Shown: positions 45,392 through 58,293, counted from the stretch's first letter. The stretch is 64,000 nucleotides of DNA from Prostheceraeus crozeri (GCA_907163375.1 CAJQUW010012889.1:372001-436000); one strand, 5' to 3'. The notes: generated by a model from the sequence alone, not told the origin. Made by a program: numbers and translations.

Positions 45392-46118
45392 TAGTCCGGC
45401 AGCCAGAGCGAGTTTCTGCAGGGAACGAGGCCGAAAATGAGACTTTCACAGAATGATGTACACCCTATGCCTACTACGAATCTGCACGTCTGCCGAGTTC
45501 TAGTGAGTTCCTCTTCTTGTCAGACAAGATCAAAGAAAAACACATGCAAATCCAATGGGACGCAGATTGCAGCTTTTGGCAAAAATGAAATTTTCTATGT
45601 TTTCTGTGATTAAACGAAAAGTACTAAGCCTCGAGTCAGAATTTTTGGCATGGAATATCTTCAGGTCATCTCCTATGATGTGCATTTGCTATTATCATGC
45701 ATCTAATCGGAAATGTATATGAGAATGTGGTCGAATGTCGATAAAGTTGCTAAAAATGCTTGTGTTTGCCGACATTAAGAGGCTCGCCAAATCTGAATGT
45801 GTTTAGCTTCATAGACAGAAGTGCATGAACATGAAAGGAAATGACCTGAAGATATTCCATGCCAAAAATTATGACTCTGGGCTTAGTACTTTTCGTTTAA
45901 TCACAGAAAACATAGAAAAATTCATTTTAGCCAAAAACTGCAATCTGCGTCCCATTGGATTTGCATGTGTTTTTCTTTGATCTTGTCTGACAAGAAGAGG
46001 AACTCACTAGAACTCGGCAGACGTGCAGATTCGTAGTAGGCATAAGGTGTACAACATTCTGTGAAAGTCTCATTTTCGGCCTCGTTCCCTGCAGAAACTC
46101 GCTCTGGCTGCCGGACTA
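45392..46118. mobile_element. Long-TIR hairpin element, complete copy
   Basis: Starts TAGTCCGGCAGCCAGAGCGA and ends with its inverse CTCTGGCTGCCGGACTA. The two arms pair for about 290 bases with few mismatches, around a centre of about 140 bases. TGAA occurs at 45388-45391 and 46119-46122 as a likely 4-bp target duplication. Other copies lie at 22259-22860 and 59747-60456. No coding; a transcript would fold into a nearly perfect hairpin. Confidence 0.85.
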
Positions 46119-47257
46119 TGAAAGCGTGGCCAACGCGTTGCTAAAGTTGCATTTGTTGTCCTGCTTCATAAAAAGCTAATGACTTTTCTTTCATTAGTAA
46201 TGTTGCTAGTTATGATTTTTGAGTGGGATGAGCAATACCTGAAGGGCACATTTACAGTTTGTACTGTTTGTGCACATTAACCTATCATTATCCGAATTTG
46301 TGCTCATTGTTATGGCAGTTCCTGTTGCAATATTCTTTTCCTGTTATCCTATAGCTACAAAATGATCCAAATTACTGAATATGGCTAGAAATATGTATCA
46401 GAAATTCGGAATGTGTCTCGACTCGCTGCCTTGCATTGATTCGTCTTCTGAGTTTTTGAGAAATGCAGTGATTTTTTCTGTAAGCGACTCCAAAACACAA
46501 TGCAAAAGAACATCTATTTTGTTTACTATACCAGATTTCTTCCATCTTTTATTTATTTGTGAGGCAATCAGTATATAGCACCTGCTCAGAGACCCTACTG
46601 GAATCTTTACATAGATTACATAGAGCGCGCTGGATAATGCACCAGCTGATTCCCTCGTTTACTAATTGCACATTTACTTGTATGTGATGTGTAGTATAGG
46701 CCTAATCTACAGGAGACCTGACACAGGTATACTGATGTTTCTGATATACTGATATCTATACCCATGCCTATAGAGGTACAATACATGCATGTACATCAGA
46801 CATGTAGCCCATTCGAAAAACAGTCACTAGCAATAAATTTCAGCTTTACGTTGATTAACTAACGTGTCAGAAAATATTTGAGTCTTTTCCAAGACTTAGA
46901 TTTTGCTGTTGAAGACTATTTCTTGTTCTAAGGAACGAAGCTAGGATATTTAACATTTTTAAATTTATTTTGGGATTCTGGTAATACAGTGCAGGCTGTC
47001 AAGTCGCCTCTTATTTTAATTGTTTGGCATTCAGATAAAAAGCAGTTTGTTTCTTTTCCCAGAGATTCTGTTACTATTCGTTTTTCTAGACTGCTGCGAA
47101 CTTTTCCTAATTTTTTCGTATTGAAAGATTCAAATTTCAGAAAACGCCAGCCGAGTTGCCGTATATAGATGTGTATATTTTTAGACAGTCTCAAGTAAGG
47201 ATTTTTTGAGTAAATCACTTCTACCAATTATGTAACAGAGCTTTTATCTTTTTTAAG
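46119..47257. other. Nothing recognised
   Basis: Frames under 100 codons without known motifs. Confidence 0.4.
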
Positions 47258-47409
47258 AGATTGAGTCTCGCCACTCAGTTCTGAAAATGGTGTTAATTGA
47301 TCCAACTGCAAAACTGCTGACTCAACCACAAGGCCGAAAAGACGCTGAAATGATGCTGAAAAGACGCCTAGAATACCCAGACATCAAGAGATACATTCAT
47401 CTCTGCTAG
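47258..47409 (+). CDS. Candidate terminal exon, unrecognised
   Basis: A pyrimidine-rich tract CTTTTATCTTTTTTAAG precedes an open stretch to TAG at 47407-47409. It reads ESRHSVLKMVLIDPTAKLLT, then GRKDAEMMLKRRLEYPDIK. Amino-acid composition looks protein-like, but I find no family and no upstream partner exon. Confidence 0.3.
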
Positions 47410-48329
47410 TAATGAATTAACATTTTCCTCGCAACAAGCTTTGGCCTACATGATATTTGCCTGAATCCCTTAGGCCTACAGTGCATATCATTCGATGCCT
47501 TGCTCAATTTTTCGAGCGCTCTCAAAAATATCGAAAGACATTAAGACAATGTTATAATTCGATGGTAGCCTAGAGGCCTACCTCAGTACCTTAGTGCTAC
47601 AATAGCAATTAAATATATGTACAGTATAGAGGCATTTTGTACTTATCACTGTTGAACATTGTCTGGTAGCTGGTATCACACACATGTTTGGGCTATCAGC
47701 AATTTTTCTGAAAAGAATAATTGATAAGGAAAAATTTCGGTGCATCTCCTTATGGTCTTATAGTGGTTACCAATTACTCGTATACTCAGTGGTCACCATA
47801 AAGCCAAAAGAACAAAACTCAAAATTTAATTCCGATGTTTATCGACAACCATAAGATTCACAACTTCAACCAAAAGAATTAGAATGGAAAGAGCCAGGCA
47901 GCAGCTTCTATGCTTTTCAGGAATAAAATCTGTTAGTAGTCTATTATTTAGTATCCGAAGAAGTCACCTCACTTGTTTCACAATCCGAGAAGTTGTGTTT
48001 TATTTTCAGTCGATTTTATAAGCCTACTCCATCAATCAAGACACTCATCAAGAGGCGAAAGGTGTTAAGATAATAAATATGAGAATTGACACACTTACTG
48101 AGAGACGAGAACTGGTTGAAGTGATAAAATGAAGGAGTTTGAAGATTACGATCGTTGATGAAGCCCCGAATAACTTGTTCGTGATCCACATGGCAGAAAG
48201 GCCTCCTCTTAAACTTCAGCAGATGTTTACCCCCATGGACTGTTGACATCATTGAATGCTTCCTACAAAACCATCGCTTTCGGGGTTTTTTTGGAAGCAG
48301 ACAGAAGCAGATAGAGGCGGCAAAAGAAA
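47410..48329. other. Nothing recognised
   Basis: No gene or repeat identified. Confidence 0.4.
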
Positions 48330-49030
48330 GGCATTGCTCAGGGATCAGTCTTAGCACCTACTCTCTTCAACATTTACATAAACTGATAACCCTTTGTCAA
48401 CGAGCAGAAAATTCAGCTGTGCCGATGACATTTGTTGTGCCCATCTAGCTCGAACATTCGCAAATCTGAACGCCCTGCTGAATGATGACGTCTCTGATGT
48501 AGTTGACTTATGTTCTCGATGAATGCTGCAACCAAGCCACGGAAAAGATAATTTCTACCGTGTTTTACCTAGACAGCTGTCAAAGTGGTCATCAATTTGA
48601 CGTGCACATTAACATTTTTCGCATATCTCATGAACCTAAGCCTGCATACTTTAGATAGAACGTCATCTTGCAATGAGCATCTGGCAAAGCTAAGCTATAA
48701 TATGCAGACAAGAAATAATCTTCTGAAAATGATCGCTGGCTAGACCTGGGGCAGTGATGCTAATGTACTGCGTGAAACAGGACTGGTGTTGGGCTACTCA
48801 ACAGCTGAACCTTGCTGTCCTGCTTGGAAAAACTCAACACATAGCAAAGTAGTAGATGTCCAATTAAATGAAATCATGCTGACTATATCCGGTGCCATCA
48901 AACCAATGAAAACTGACTGGCTTTCCACACTCGCCGATATTGCTTGCCTTGCCGATTCGAGGTTGGCTCGCCAGACATAAAATCTCATCCTAGAATTAAT
49001 GAAATCAGGCTTGCCGAAACCAGTGCCAGC
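48330..49030 (+). pseudogene. Non-LTR retrotransposon RT and C-terminal remnant
   Basis: KGIAQGSVLAPTLFNIYIN is the PQGSVL.P.LFN box of a jockey/RTE-type RT. After a frameshift SCADDICCAHLARTFANLN carries the ADD box. Further on come LAKLSYNMQTRNNLLKMIAG then TWGSDANVLRETGLVLGYST, AEPCCPAWKNSTHSKVVDVQ and LNEIMLTISGAIKPMKTDWL, the well-conserved C-terminal segment of such elements. Multiple stops; 5'-truncated. Confidence 0.8.
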
Positions 49031-49528
49031 CGCGCCAGACACGTGATCTATTTTTTAGAAATTCTGAAACTGTAGGCACCAACGGCGCCGCGCTGCTGCG
49101 CGGTAGTCTCTCAAATGTGCGCCTGAATCGTTGCGCATGAATCGCCTCGCCGGATCAAAAGCGCACCCGTCTATAGATTCCACTTCGGCTCAGAGGAGTT
49201 ATTGCCGCGACACCATAATTAATGCGACTCTGCCGTTCTAATGCTCACTGACAACTATTTTGATTGAAGGAACACATGGAACTAGTAAATGTAACTATTC
49301 AACATCAAGAATAAAAGCCTCTGCTATAGATGCGATGAAGCCTCTCATAAAGCCTATGTGTAGAAATTCTCCGACGGTATTAGGGATGAGAAAAGAGCAA
49401 GATATTAGAGCGCCACCGAGTATTTTTAGACTGCATTTTAATCAGATATAATGACTCCGCACAATGTCGATTAACGCCACAACTATAGTCAATGATATAA
49501 GCGTTTGACACTAGCGTGAAAAATATGT
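49031..49528. other. Possible tail of the RT remnant
   Basis: GC-richer patch at 49075-49160 (GGCGCCGCGCTGCTGCGCGG). No further motif is certain. Confidence 0.3.
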
Positions 49529-51031
49529 CAGGCGAACCTCTCTATAACGACACCCATCGGGACTCGTTATAGAGAGGGCGTCGTTGTAGAGAGGGATGCA
49601 AAAAATAAACAAATAACTACAAATAAACAATAATGTTCAGTGCTAAGAAGTTTTTCACATCTACTGTCGTCATTTTATTTATTTTATGTTGGTATACGAT
49701 GCTCGTTGATACCCAATTACTATTTTATTTAAATATATATTCATAAGCTGCCGGTATATTCCCAATATGTTTTCAAAAAGCAGAGATGAATTAATTAAAG
49801 AAGATTTGTATTTAACAGATAAAGTGATTCTTAAAAAAGGCTTTCAGTGCGCTTCTGCTTCATCACTTCCATCCGTTGTTTGGCAGTAACGTCATCGAGC
49901 TTGTCACACAAAACCAACACTGCGGGATCATCAACATTTCTCTCAATGTATTGTCTCAGAATATCCAAGGCTTGGCGGGATTCTTAATTGGTGACTGACG
50001 GGATTTCAAGCTCCTCCACCAGCTCCTCTGGCTCAGCTTCAACCGGTTCAATTGCAGATATCTTCTCCATATCTTCTCTTTGCGAGCTATCTTCTCCATG
50101 ATCATGATGCCGTTTGTCTGCACCTCACACGTTGGTCCGCCGTCACGCAGTGGGTGAGACTGACTCCATCCTCCACTTCGCGTTGCTCGTACAAGTCTCA
50201 CTACAATCCTGCAAGTTCCTCACTGACGGGGTGCGGTTCTGCAGTCATCGCACCTGTAGATGTGAACTTGCCTCTTCCGCCCATCTTTCTCCAGTTTCTT
50301 ATCCCAATCTTTCAACCATGTCTCATACATGGGCGCTGTCATCCATACCTTGCAATTGGCTCTATAGTCAACCGGAATCCTTGCATTCTTGAAGCAACGT
50401 GGCTTTACAGATTTTCTTATGACAAGCAGTGTACACTGCCTACCTTTAGAAGCCAATGTTTTGTTGGGTAGAAGTCGCAAACTAGTCTCATCTAAGTTAT
50501 AAACGTCATTACGATGGAACGCATCAATTGTAGCCTTCAGAATCTCCTGCTGCCAGTCGCTGATCACCAGCATGTTGATCGCCCTGGCCTTGAACTGACT
50601 TGAAGTTGACCGAGTGTCTTCTGGAAAACTTCTCTAGCCATCCGTTGTTAGCTCATTAGTAAGTTGTTTTGCCTTCTCTTGCAGCAGCTGTCCAGTGACG
50701 GGAACGTTCTGACTTCGAACCTGTTTGAACCAAGACAGAAATGACCTCTCTAGCTTATCGTATATCACCGGCTTTATACTGCTTCGTTTAGTGCTGTCTG
50801 CGCACTCAATTGGCTTCTCAATTGAATCTTTTGCATTCAGAATGCCAAAGCGCTTAGCTAGCTCGAAACGACTAACATTTTCTGCAGTTGCGTCGATTAT
50901 CTGTCTCTTGTCTTTCAGCGTCTGTCACGGCCACAGTGCTATGTCGCAGACGTAAGACATCATCCAATGATGAAATTTCTCGCCTTTCTCCAAACTAAGA
51001 GGTGTTACTATAAGGGAGGTGTTCCCATCTT
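49529..51031 (-). mobile_element. pogo/Tigger-like element relic
   Basis: The left end CAGGCGAACCTCTCTATAAC at 49529 and a weak inverse (TGTTACTATAAGGGAGGTGT) near 51005-51028 bound a decayed transposase. Minus-strand pieces: DKRQIIDATAENVSRFELAK (first helix-turn-helix, about 50930-50870), YDKLERSFLSWFKQVRSQN (CENP-B-type second helix domain) and a 117-codon frame (50573-50220) with NDVYNLDETSLRLLPNKTLA, IRKSVKPRCFKN and KVWMTAPMYETWLKDWDKKL. The NLDET Asp is the first catalytic residue. Stops and frameshifts; not functional. Confidence 0.75.
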
Positions 51032-51099
51032 CAAGGTAAATTCGGTTTTTGTAACATAGGTGGTGACATCAGATCCCTGAAGTCAACATGTCGGATGTT

Positions 51100-52000
51100 G
51101 TGGCATTATAGTGACTGCACCGATTCCTGTAAAAGCTCAGCCAACATCAAGATGACAGTCCAGCTGCCGTTATACCAGCATGTTTGGCATTGTCGCTGCT
51201 GCTTCACTAATGCGATATCGCACGTCAGTCAGTTCTTGGAAATGGAAACATGAAACCTAAACCTTATCCTTCACATTGCCCAATCTCAAACCGGCTTGTT
51301 ACTGTACAGTGGCCATTTAAAAGTTAAATCTGCTGGAGACTGATTCATCGCTGAGGGAGCTTTTTAAGTTTTATAAATGGTCGGACTTCATCTTGCCAGT
51401 GCGTTGGTGCAGCATCCTGTTGAAAGAGTCATTCAATTAGCCTGAAGCTGAAGGAGAAGTCAGCTTTGCAGCATTCAGAACACACATATTCAGTGATTCT
51501 CCTTGAAACTCCACTACCTGATGTGGATGTTCCAAAATTTCACATCCTGATTTTATGACGACTCACTTTTCCGTTGATGCAAAGTGCGACCTCGTCACTG
51601 GACATGACACGTGAAAGAAAATCTTCCCCTGCTTCTTTTGAAAAACAAATTTTCAGAGCTCCAAACGCTTTTCTATGTATAGCCCCTTTGTTTATAGCCT
51701 GCCGCAGTTGAATCTGAGCTAGACTATCGTCTGTTTGCCGAGGTGCGCCTCCGGGGAGGTCATAAAGAACAATTGTAAATTTTGAAAAGAAAATTGTCCA
51801 AAAACTGACGCTTTTGAAAAATGTACTGTGCCTCAAAGTGAAGAACAACATACCGTCGTTACATGATGCATAAAACTCGTTAAGTGTTGTAGAACTGATT
51901 TCTAAAATATGAGCTAACTCAATAGATAGATATAGTCTAATGAGATCGGATGAATCATTTTGAAACACCTTGCTTCGAATGATAATGTAAAATTTTTTCT
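51100..52000 (-). pseudogene. mariner-type transposase remnant
   Basis: The frame 51968-51540 contains LRQAINKGAIHRKAFGAL and EDFLSRVMSSDEVALCINGK, then VSRHKIRM, matching the DFL..V.FSDEA.F...G.VN.HN.R.W segment with the first catalytic Asp. Below it, broken frames read HPHQVVEFQGESLN, QQDAAPTHWQDEVRPFIK (second Asp region) and GNVKDKV (from WGYVKD.V). The C-terminal half is heavily decayed. Ends not found. Confidence 0.65.
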
Positions 52001-52899
52001 GAGCAGAAGACTGTTTTTCTGCAATTCATGCCATTTTCTGTTTAAGTGCGCTTAGAAATCTGTAGACCGATGTATTGGATATTCAAAACAGGTTTTCCTT
52101 CAGAGTAGCACGGCATCAGTATTTGTTTGTCAGACAGCAGTTGTTCGTTTGGTCTATCAGTATTTTTTGATCGAGTGGTGATCCTCCAAGATGACATGCG
52201 GTTTAACAACTTCTAAGAAACTCCGTTTAAGTAAATATTGAAGTTACAAGAAGCCCGGAAGCCCTCAAAACTTTTACAAGTTGCACTGTCATGCGCGCTG
52301 ATTTCGAGGAACCTCTAAACCAATTCCATGTCAGGTGAAATTTTATATGAAAACTCTGTGGATATAACTGATGCAAGCGTTGTACGGCCGGGTGGAATTC
52401 CGATTTTCCGAAAAATTAATTCATCTTTTATGTACTCGATCTCTTCTCCGAAAATCATAAGTGTTCAAGATACATGCAGATGTACATGCTTCAGTGTTCA
52501 CTAGTGATGACAATAATGTTTTTATTCAAATTTTAGAACAAAACCTTACAGACATTCTTGTGGTGAGTTTGTAGTTCTGACTGTTGGATAGCAATCGAAA
52601 GCTTTTTTGCGATAGACACATAAGAATGATGTCAACGTCATAGAGAACTCCTGACTCTTTCCTACTCTAAATTGAAAATGACTAGTCAAGGCTCTTTCAT
52701 GCATTCTTTTGATGCTCGTTAAAACCGAGTTAAGAGCGTTCACAAATGACTTATAAACGTCACAATTCTTCATCCCATACGCACGCACATGTCATGTGCA
52801 ATATGCAAGTCATAGAATAATTAAACAAATTACCGAAACCAGAAGAGAGTGATGCACAGGAAAAGTGTGGAAGAGATACAGTAGATAGATGCAGAGGAA
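52001..52899. other. Nothing recognised
   Basis: No gene or repeat identified; the RTE-like frame becomes readable only near 53070. Confidence 0.4.
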
Positions 52900-55430
52900 C
52901 ATTTTCAAGGAATTAATGGTCTTAACCAAGGACATCAACCTCGTCAAACGGTGGCAAGAGATGCAGTGGTAAATCTTCTAATTGACAGACGGCCGTCATC
53001 AGAAGATTTAGAGAATTCTTTGAAGAATGTAGAGTAAATTCCGTTTTTAAATAGTGATCTAGATAAAGAAGTCCACACAGATGTGGCAAACGAAGTGACT
53101 AATCCAACTATGACAGAGATAAATGAAGTTATAGAAAGAATGAAGAAAACGAAGGCTCCTGGTCTCGATGACGTGTCGGCTGATTTGTGATAGGTCACAG
53201 ACGGAAGTGCTCAGATTGGGCAATCTTGTAAGCATCGTCCAAAAAATGTGGAGTGAGGAGAGCTTGCTAGATGACTGGAGTACTGAGGTACTGGTTTCCA
53301 TTCACAAGAGTGATGGAAGAGAAGACTTTAATAATTACAGAATGCTCATCACTGCTCTCAGTGGGATACAAGATCTTCGCGGAGGTACCTGAAAGGAGTC
53401 ATAGACCTTTTTATCGCTGAACAGTCGGCTCATATCAGGCTGGCTTTGTGCCATCATAGTAAGAGTTTGGGCTGATCATGACAAACGGACCACTCAATCG
53501 ATTCTCACGCCTTCCAATCGTGTCATACAACAGCGTGCCATATATTCTTGGAGAGATTTTAAACTTGAATCCCTTAATGAATTTGCTGAATAGTGCTCAA
53601 AATGTGAAAATCGCTCAATTTACACATCGCCATTTTTCAATAAGAAAGCATGTGAGCATGATAATGAATGAAGTACGGGGAGAACGAGCATTTTCTGGGC
53701 TCTCTTAATGTGCTGATCATCAAAATCGGTGAGGTAATAAAAAAATTAATGAGATAGTGAAGTTATCACAAAGTCATGACTCTTTTGACTGAAAATGTCA
53801 TATTGTCACTTTTCTATGAAAATGATCATGTTTGGTATATTCAGAATCCTTGCGATGTGGGGAGTACGAACATGTAAGTTTTATTCAAATTAGTTCAATA
53901 GTTCTTTTTCAAACTTCTTCAACATTTTTTGTCATTGCCGCTAAAGTACACAAACATGAAAGGTAAGCAATCTGCGATTAGCATGACAGAACAAAGAAAT
54001 GCCTTCTTTATTTATTTTGTTTTGACCCGTAGTTCACCTTACATGGTGCTTGTGTACTTTAGCGGTAGTAACAACAAAAGTTGAATAAGTTTGAAAAGGA
54101 ACTATTGAACTAATTTGAATAAAACTTGCATATTCGTGCTTCCCACATCGAAGAGATTCTGATGATACCAACATGAATATTTTTGATGAAAAAATGAGAT
54201 CATAATATTTTCAGCAGAAGAGTCATGATAACTTTTTTGATGACAGTTTTGTGATAACTTTAACGATCTCATTAATGTTTCATTGCCACCGATTTTGATG
54301 ACCAGTATATCAAAAGAGAGCTCAGAAAATGATCGTTCCGCAATTACTACACTGCCCAACACACAGTGTGGCAGACAGGCAGGAGTTCTCGAGTAAGTTA
54401 TCAATTTTTTTCTCACTCAACTTATATTTACACAGTCCTTTTTTTTCATTACCTACCATTTGAATATTATCAACATTTACATTTGTGTTTTATTCTTATT
54501 TTTCACATTGGTTTTACTTACTGAATAGTTCGATTTGAGATTTAATTCATTATTAATTGTGTTTCACCTAAGGTTAGCCCTTGCTAATTTGATTCCATGC
54601 TTGATTCATTACCATACTAACATGTTTTTTATATTGAAAAATTGCGATTTGTAAATTGAGCGGCTTTCACATTTTGAGCACTCCAGCAAATACTTTAACA
54701 GCCCATTTGAAGGCTGAGAATACCAACTCTCCAATAATGTATGACATGTTGTTGCACGACACGATTGGAAGGCATGAGAATCGATTGGGTTTCAACATAA
54801 CTTGGGTGGTCTGTTTTTTATTATCAACTCTGTGACTGTAAAAGGGAAATCCACCGTCGATCAGCTGTTTATTGTTACGCAATTTCTGGAGAAATACTTG
54901 GAATGCAATTAGGACAGATGACATCTAATCGTCGATTTCAAGAAAGAATACGATAGTATACGCAGACCAACCTTATGGAGCGTAACAAGAAATTCGGAGA
55001 AGTTTGTCAGATTGTCAAAATTGTGCTACGAAGCAAGCAACTGTTGTGTGAGAGTTGGAGGCCAAGTCACAGACGCTTTTTTTGTTCTCCTCCGACTTGA
55101 AACAGTGATGCCCTCCGGCTCCAATATTGATCAATTTCGACTGAAGTGGGTGATGAGACAAGTGAGAACTTCGGGTGGATTGAATCTGGAAGACCTGAAT
55201 TGTGACCGGTTGGCATATGTGGATGATGTCGATTTAATGGCCGAGAGCCTGGTAGTGCTGGATAGAAAGTAGGCGGATACGGTGAGGCAAGAATTCTGCC
55301 AAATAAGTGGCCGGGACGACTGGATTGTTGTGGCGCAGAATCGAGTCGAATGGAACTGCAGTGGCAAATGGTCTGCATGGCCTGAGACCTCCGGACTGAG
55401 TGAGTATATTTGTAGAAAAGCGACAACTCA
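52900..55430 (+). pseudogene. RTE-like non-LTR RT, split by an insertion
   Basis: The N-terminal RT part at 53060-53450 reads TMTEINEVIERMKKTKAPGL then DDVSADL, with ESLLDDWSTEVLVSIHKSD, DFNNYRMLITALSG and, after a frameshift, SYQAGFVP. The reading resumes at about 54840 with GKSTVDQLFIVTQFLEKYLE, VDFKKEYDSIRRPTLWSV, CYEASNCCVRVGGQVTDAFF and NCDRLAYVDDVDLMAESLVV. Together they give the order KAPG.D..P, NYR, QAGFRPG-STTDQ, DF..AYDS, YADDVD of RTE-type elements. The gap coincides with an inverted-repeat insertion. Inactive. Confidence 0.8.
53455..54838. mobile_element. Inverted-repeat (foldback) insertion within the RTE-like RT
   Basis: Arms 53478-53990 and 54040-54790 pair: for example GTAAGTTTTATTCAAATTAG at 53871 with its inverse near 54117, and CGATTCTCACGCCTTCCAAT at 53498 with its inverse near 54765. 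The centre is GCTAAAGTACACAA...TTGTGTACTTTAGC. The right arm contains about 240 extra bases (54400-54650). The outer boundaries are approximate, taken from where RT coding stops and resumes. Confidence 0.75.
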
Positions 55431-56003
55431 AAGACGTGTTTAATTTGATATAGAGTAAATAATTCTAAAATAAATTCAAAGTAGATATAAGCAAGGAAAT
55501 GAAAACTAACTTATTTTAAGCACTTTCGACAACTCTAGTCATAATAAGATAACGTCATTAAGCAAAGGATGCTAAACAGTCTTGCTTCAAAAGCTAAAAA
55601 CATTCAATTCAATTCATATAGGGGCCAGCTATGAAAGGAGATTAAGTGAAAATACTGAAATCGAGACATGCACAACTGGAAATTAGCATAGATATGGTAA
55701 ATGGGTTGATTTTTGTTTTCTTTTATTCAATTCAATAGAAGGAATGTCTGTTTTAAATTCACAAAGAAAGTACTCGTGTGGTGTGTCAAGTCCTTCTTGA
55801 TTTATTCAAAATGAAATGACTTAAGTATCAAAGATTACACACTACACCTGACTTTCACTACCAGCATTTCAAATTTGCATTAAGCAAGTTAGTGAAGTTT
55901 CGACGGGCATTCATTAAATACGGCTGGCATCACTTTAAACACACGCGCCTAAGTTAGTGCGCCTGCAATAATTAAAATTTGACGCTTTTTGCAAACACAT
56001 CGA
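55431..56003. other. Nothing recognised
   Basis: AT-rich, no frames of note. TACCAGCATTTCA at about 55858 recurs at 56174 on the far side of the MITE. Confidence 0.4.
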
Positions 56004-56172
56004 AAATAGAATAGTTGAATATTGAGTTGCATTCTCAGTTGAAAAATGGAAACAGACCTAAATAGCTGCCATTTCATTCAATGTCAGGAATTATCAGAAG
56101 GCGTAATTTACATCTCAGGTCTGTTACCATTTTTCAACTGAGGATGCAATTCAATATTTAACTATTCTATTT
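56004..56172. mobile_element. Short palindromic MITE
   Basis: AAATAGAATAGTTGAATATT and GTTGAAAAATGG...CAGACCT at the left pair with AGGTCTGTTACCATTTTTCA...AACTATTCTATTT at the right, about 55 bases per arm. No clear target duplication. Non-coding. Confidence 0.75.
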
Positions 56173-57050
56173 ATACCAGCATTTCAGTCTACGAATTTAT
56201 AGCAATCTCCTTTTCATAATTTGCATTTTGCAATTAAAGAACTCACAGTCTTACACAACCCAAATGAAGATAATGACTGGAACAGTCCTATAATATTAGA
56301 TTAATTAATATTTTTGGGTAGGCTATATTGGAATGTCAATTAAATCTAAATGATATGTGAGCGAAGTGTTCGACTACTCATCGCTTCATCGGTTTCTCTG
56401 TTCTTGTTCAATTGTGCATATGTACTAGTATGGACCTAACATGAAACTATGCTGTAGAGCCACATTGATCCATGCAAATACTTGCTACACCTTTCATATT
56501 TTTCAGGAGCCTATTCACATTGGTCGATCGTCCAACTTCCCGAAATCTTCGGTATCGATCGATGGAATGGATATTCGCACGAATGGTGCCACCCAAGACC
56601 ACAGCAATTTTTTGCGATGGCTTTTCTAGTTTTCAATTTAAGTCACGGACCTTCGCAGGAAGAAACTTTGGAGTGCCTCGAGTGCTCTCTGAACACCAGA
56701 ATGAATTTCAGTAAGAAATGCTCCGAGCATTATATGAGAACTCTGAACTTTATTTGACCCTCAATCAGGCGCATTAATGGAAAATTTTCTTATTTGTTTA
56801 TTGTTGCAAATAAGTATGACATCAAGCTGATTTATAGCCGAATTAGTAATCTATGAACAACTTTTAAGATTGTGACATATAATCTGATTTTGGATGAGGG
56901 CCTAAAAAATGAATAATGTTTTCTACCCGTAGTATAATAGCATGCAGAAATACTTGAAATTGCTTGAAATGCGCAATAATGACACAATGTAATAGGCCTG
57001 TAACTTCTATCTTTCAAAGTAATTGTTGATTTATTGACTTTGACAACATG
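56173..57050. other. Nothing firmly recognised
   Basis: A pyrimidine tract and ATTTTTCAG at 56498-56506 are followed by overlapping open frames in all three phases to about 56755, one ending at a GTAAGA. With three frames open I cannot choose one and do not call an exon. Confidence 0.3.
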
Positions 57051-57052
57051 TA

Positions 57053-58291
57053 CAGGGTGACCAGTTAAAGACGCCGGATTGAATTCAATAGCCATATCCA
57101 CGATACTGAACATATGTTATTAATTAAATGCCTGGAATATTTACAAAGGTAGGTAACTTCATTTTCCATCGTCAATTTGCTATGAATTTGATGCAGAAGT
57201 TGCATTGGGTGAGTTCCACTCATAATGGTAATAGAACACCTGGCACAGTCACACCACTTGCCATTTGTATTATTGGATAGAAAATCCCAGGGCATCTTTA
57301 TGCCATCGGTCACATCAGTTACCTCCTTAGTACAATTACCCTTACAAAGTTCAAGTTGCACAACAGTTTGAAACTTCGACCATGCAGTTCGCCGAGATTG
57401 TACCAATTTTGCGCTTAAGAATCAGCAAGTGAACCCAATGTTTACGAGGAGAACAATCTTTAGCGACGAGACCTATTTTCATCTCGACGATTGCGTAAAG
57501 AAACAAAATTTTCGAATATGGTCCACAGACGATCCTCAAGTGAGGATCGATTACCCTACATGAGAAGCCATTGCAACCCGACCAATGTGCGGTATGGTGT
57601 GGTGGAGTGATTAGACCATATTTTTGAAAATGAAAATGGAGTTGTGAAGGAAAATGGCGATTGTCATTCAAGGATGATAAATGAGTTCCTTTGCCTCAAC
57701 TCGAAACCTCAGATGAACAAGACTTATGGTTACAACTAGATGGTGCAACTAAACATACTGCACGAGAAACCACACAGTTCATCAGAGAATAATTTCCTGA
57801 TCGCCTTTTCTCCAGCAATGGTTATCATCGATGGATGGCCACCAGGATCATGTGTCTTGTCCCCATATGATTTCCATGATGATTTCTATCTGGGCTATGT
57901 GAAATCGCGGGCATATAAAAAAACCAACAGGATTGCTCAATTAAAGCACGAGATCCGAGGTGTATTTGTGAATCACGCTAAACTTGTGTGAAAGAGTGAT
58001 TGAACATTTCCTTCACAGAATAAGAGTATGCTGTGACTGCAGAGGTGGTCCTTTAAAGGATGGTGTTTTTCATAAGTGAATGCAGACCGTGGATGCAAAA
58101 TTGTCTTGTGAATGTAATATCAAACATATTTAATCCTTTTTTCGTATTTCAATTAATTTCCTTGTAAACCGACAATGCAAAATGAAGTTGCATGCCTATG
58201 CAGATATTCTGGGCAACAAATCAATAACATATCAGTAGCATTGTGGATATGCCTATTGAATTAAATCCAGTGTCCTTAACTGGACACCCTG
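57053..58291 (+). mobile_element. mariner-type element relic with matched ends
   Basis: CAGGGTGACCAGTTAAAGAC at 57053 and inverse GTCCTTAACTGGACACCCTG ending 58291, flanked by TA at 57051-57052 and 58292-58293. Inside on the plus strand, broken frames give HIFENENGVVKENGDCHSRM then INEFLCLNSKP, MVQLNILHEKPHSSSENNF and WPPGSCVLSPYDFHDDFYLG followed by YVKSRAYKKTN, the order (F.NE.G..VTVNG.RY..MI.EFL), Q.DGAT.HTA..T, WPPRS-DL-P-DFFLWGYVK of a mariner/Tc-type transposase. Many stops; the catalytic Asp at QLDGAT lies in a broken frame. Confidence 0.8.
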
Positions 58292-58293
58292 TA

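Noticed and set aside
56482-56757. Possible exon after ATTTTTCAG at 56498-56506
   Set aside because: Three frames are open over the same stretch and none has a motif, so the frame cannot be decided.
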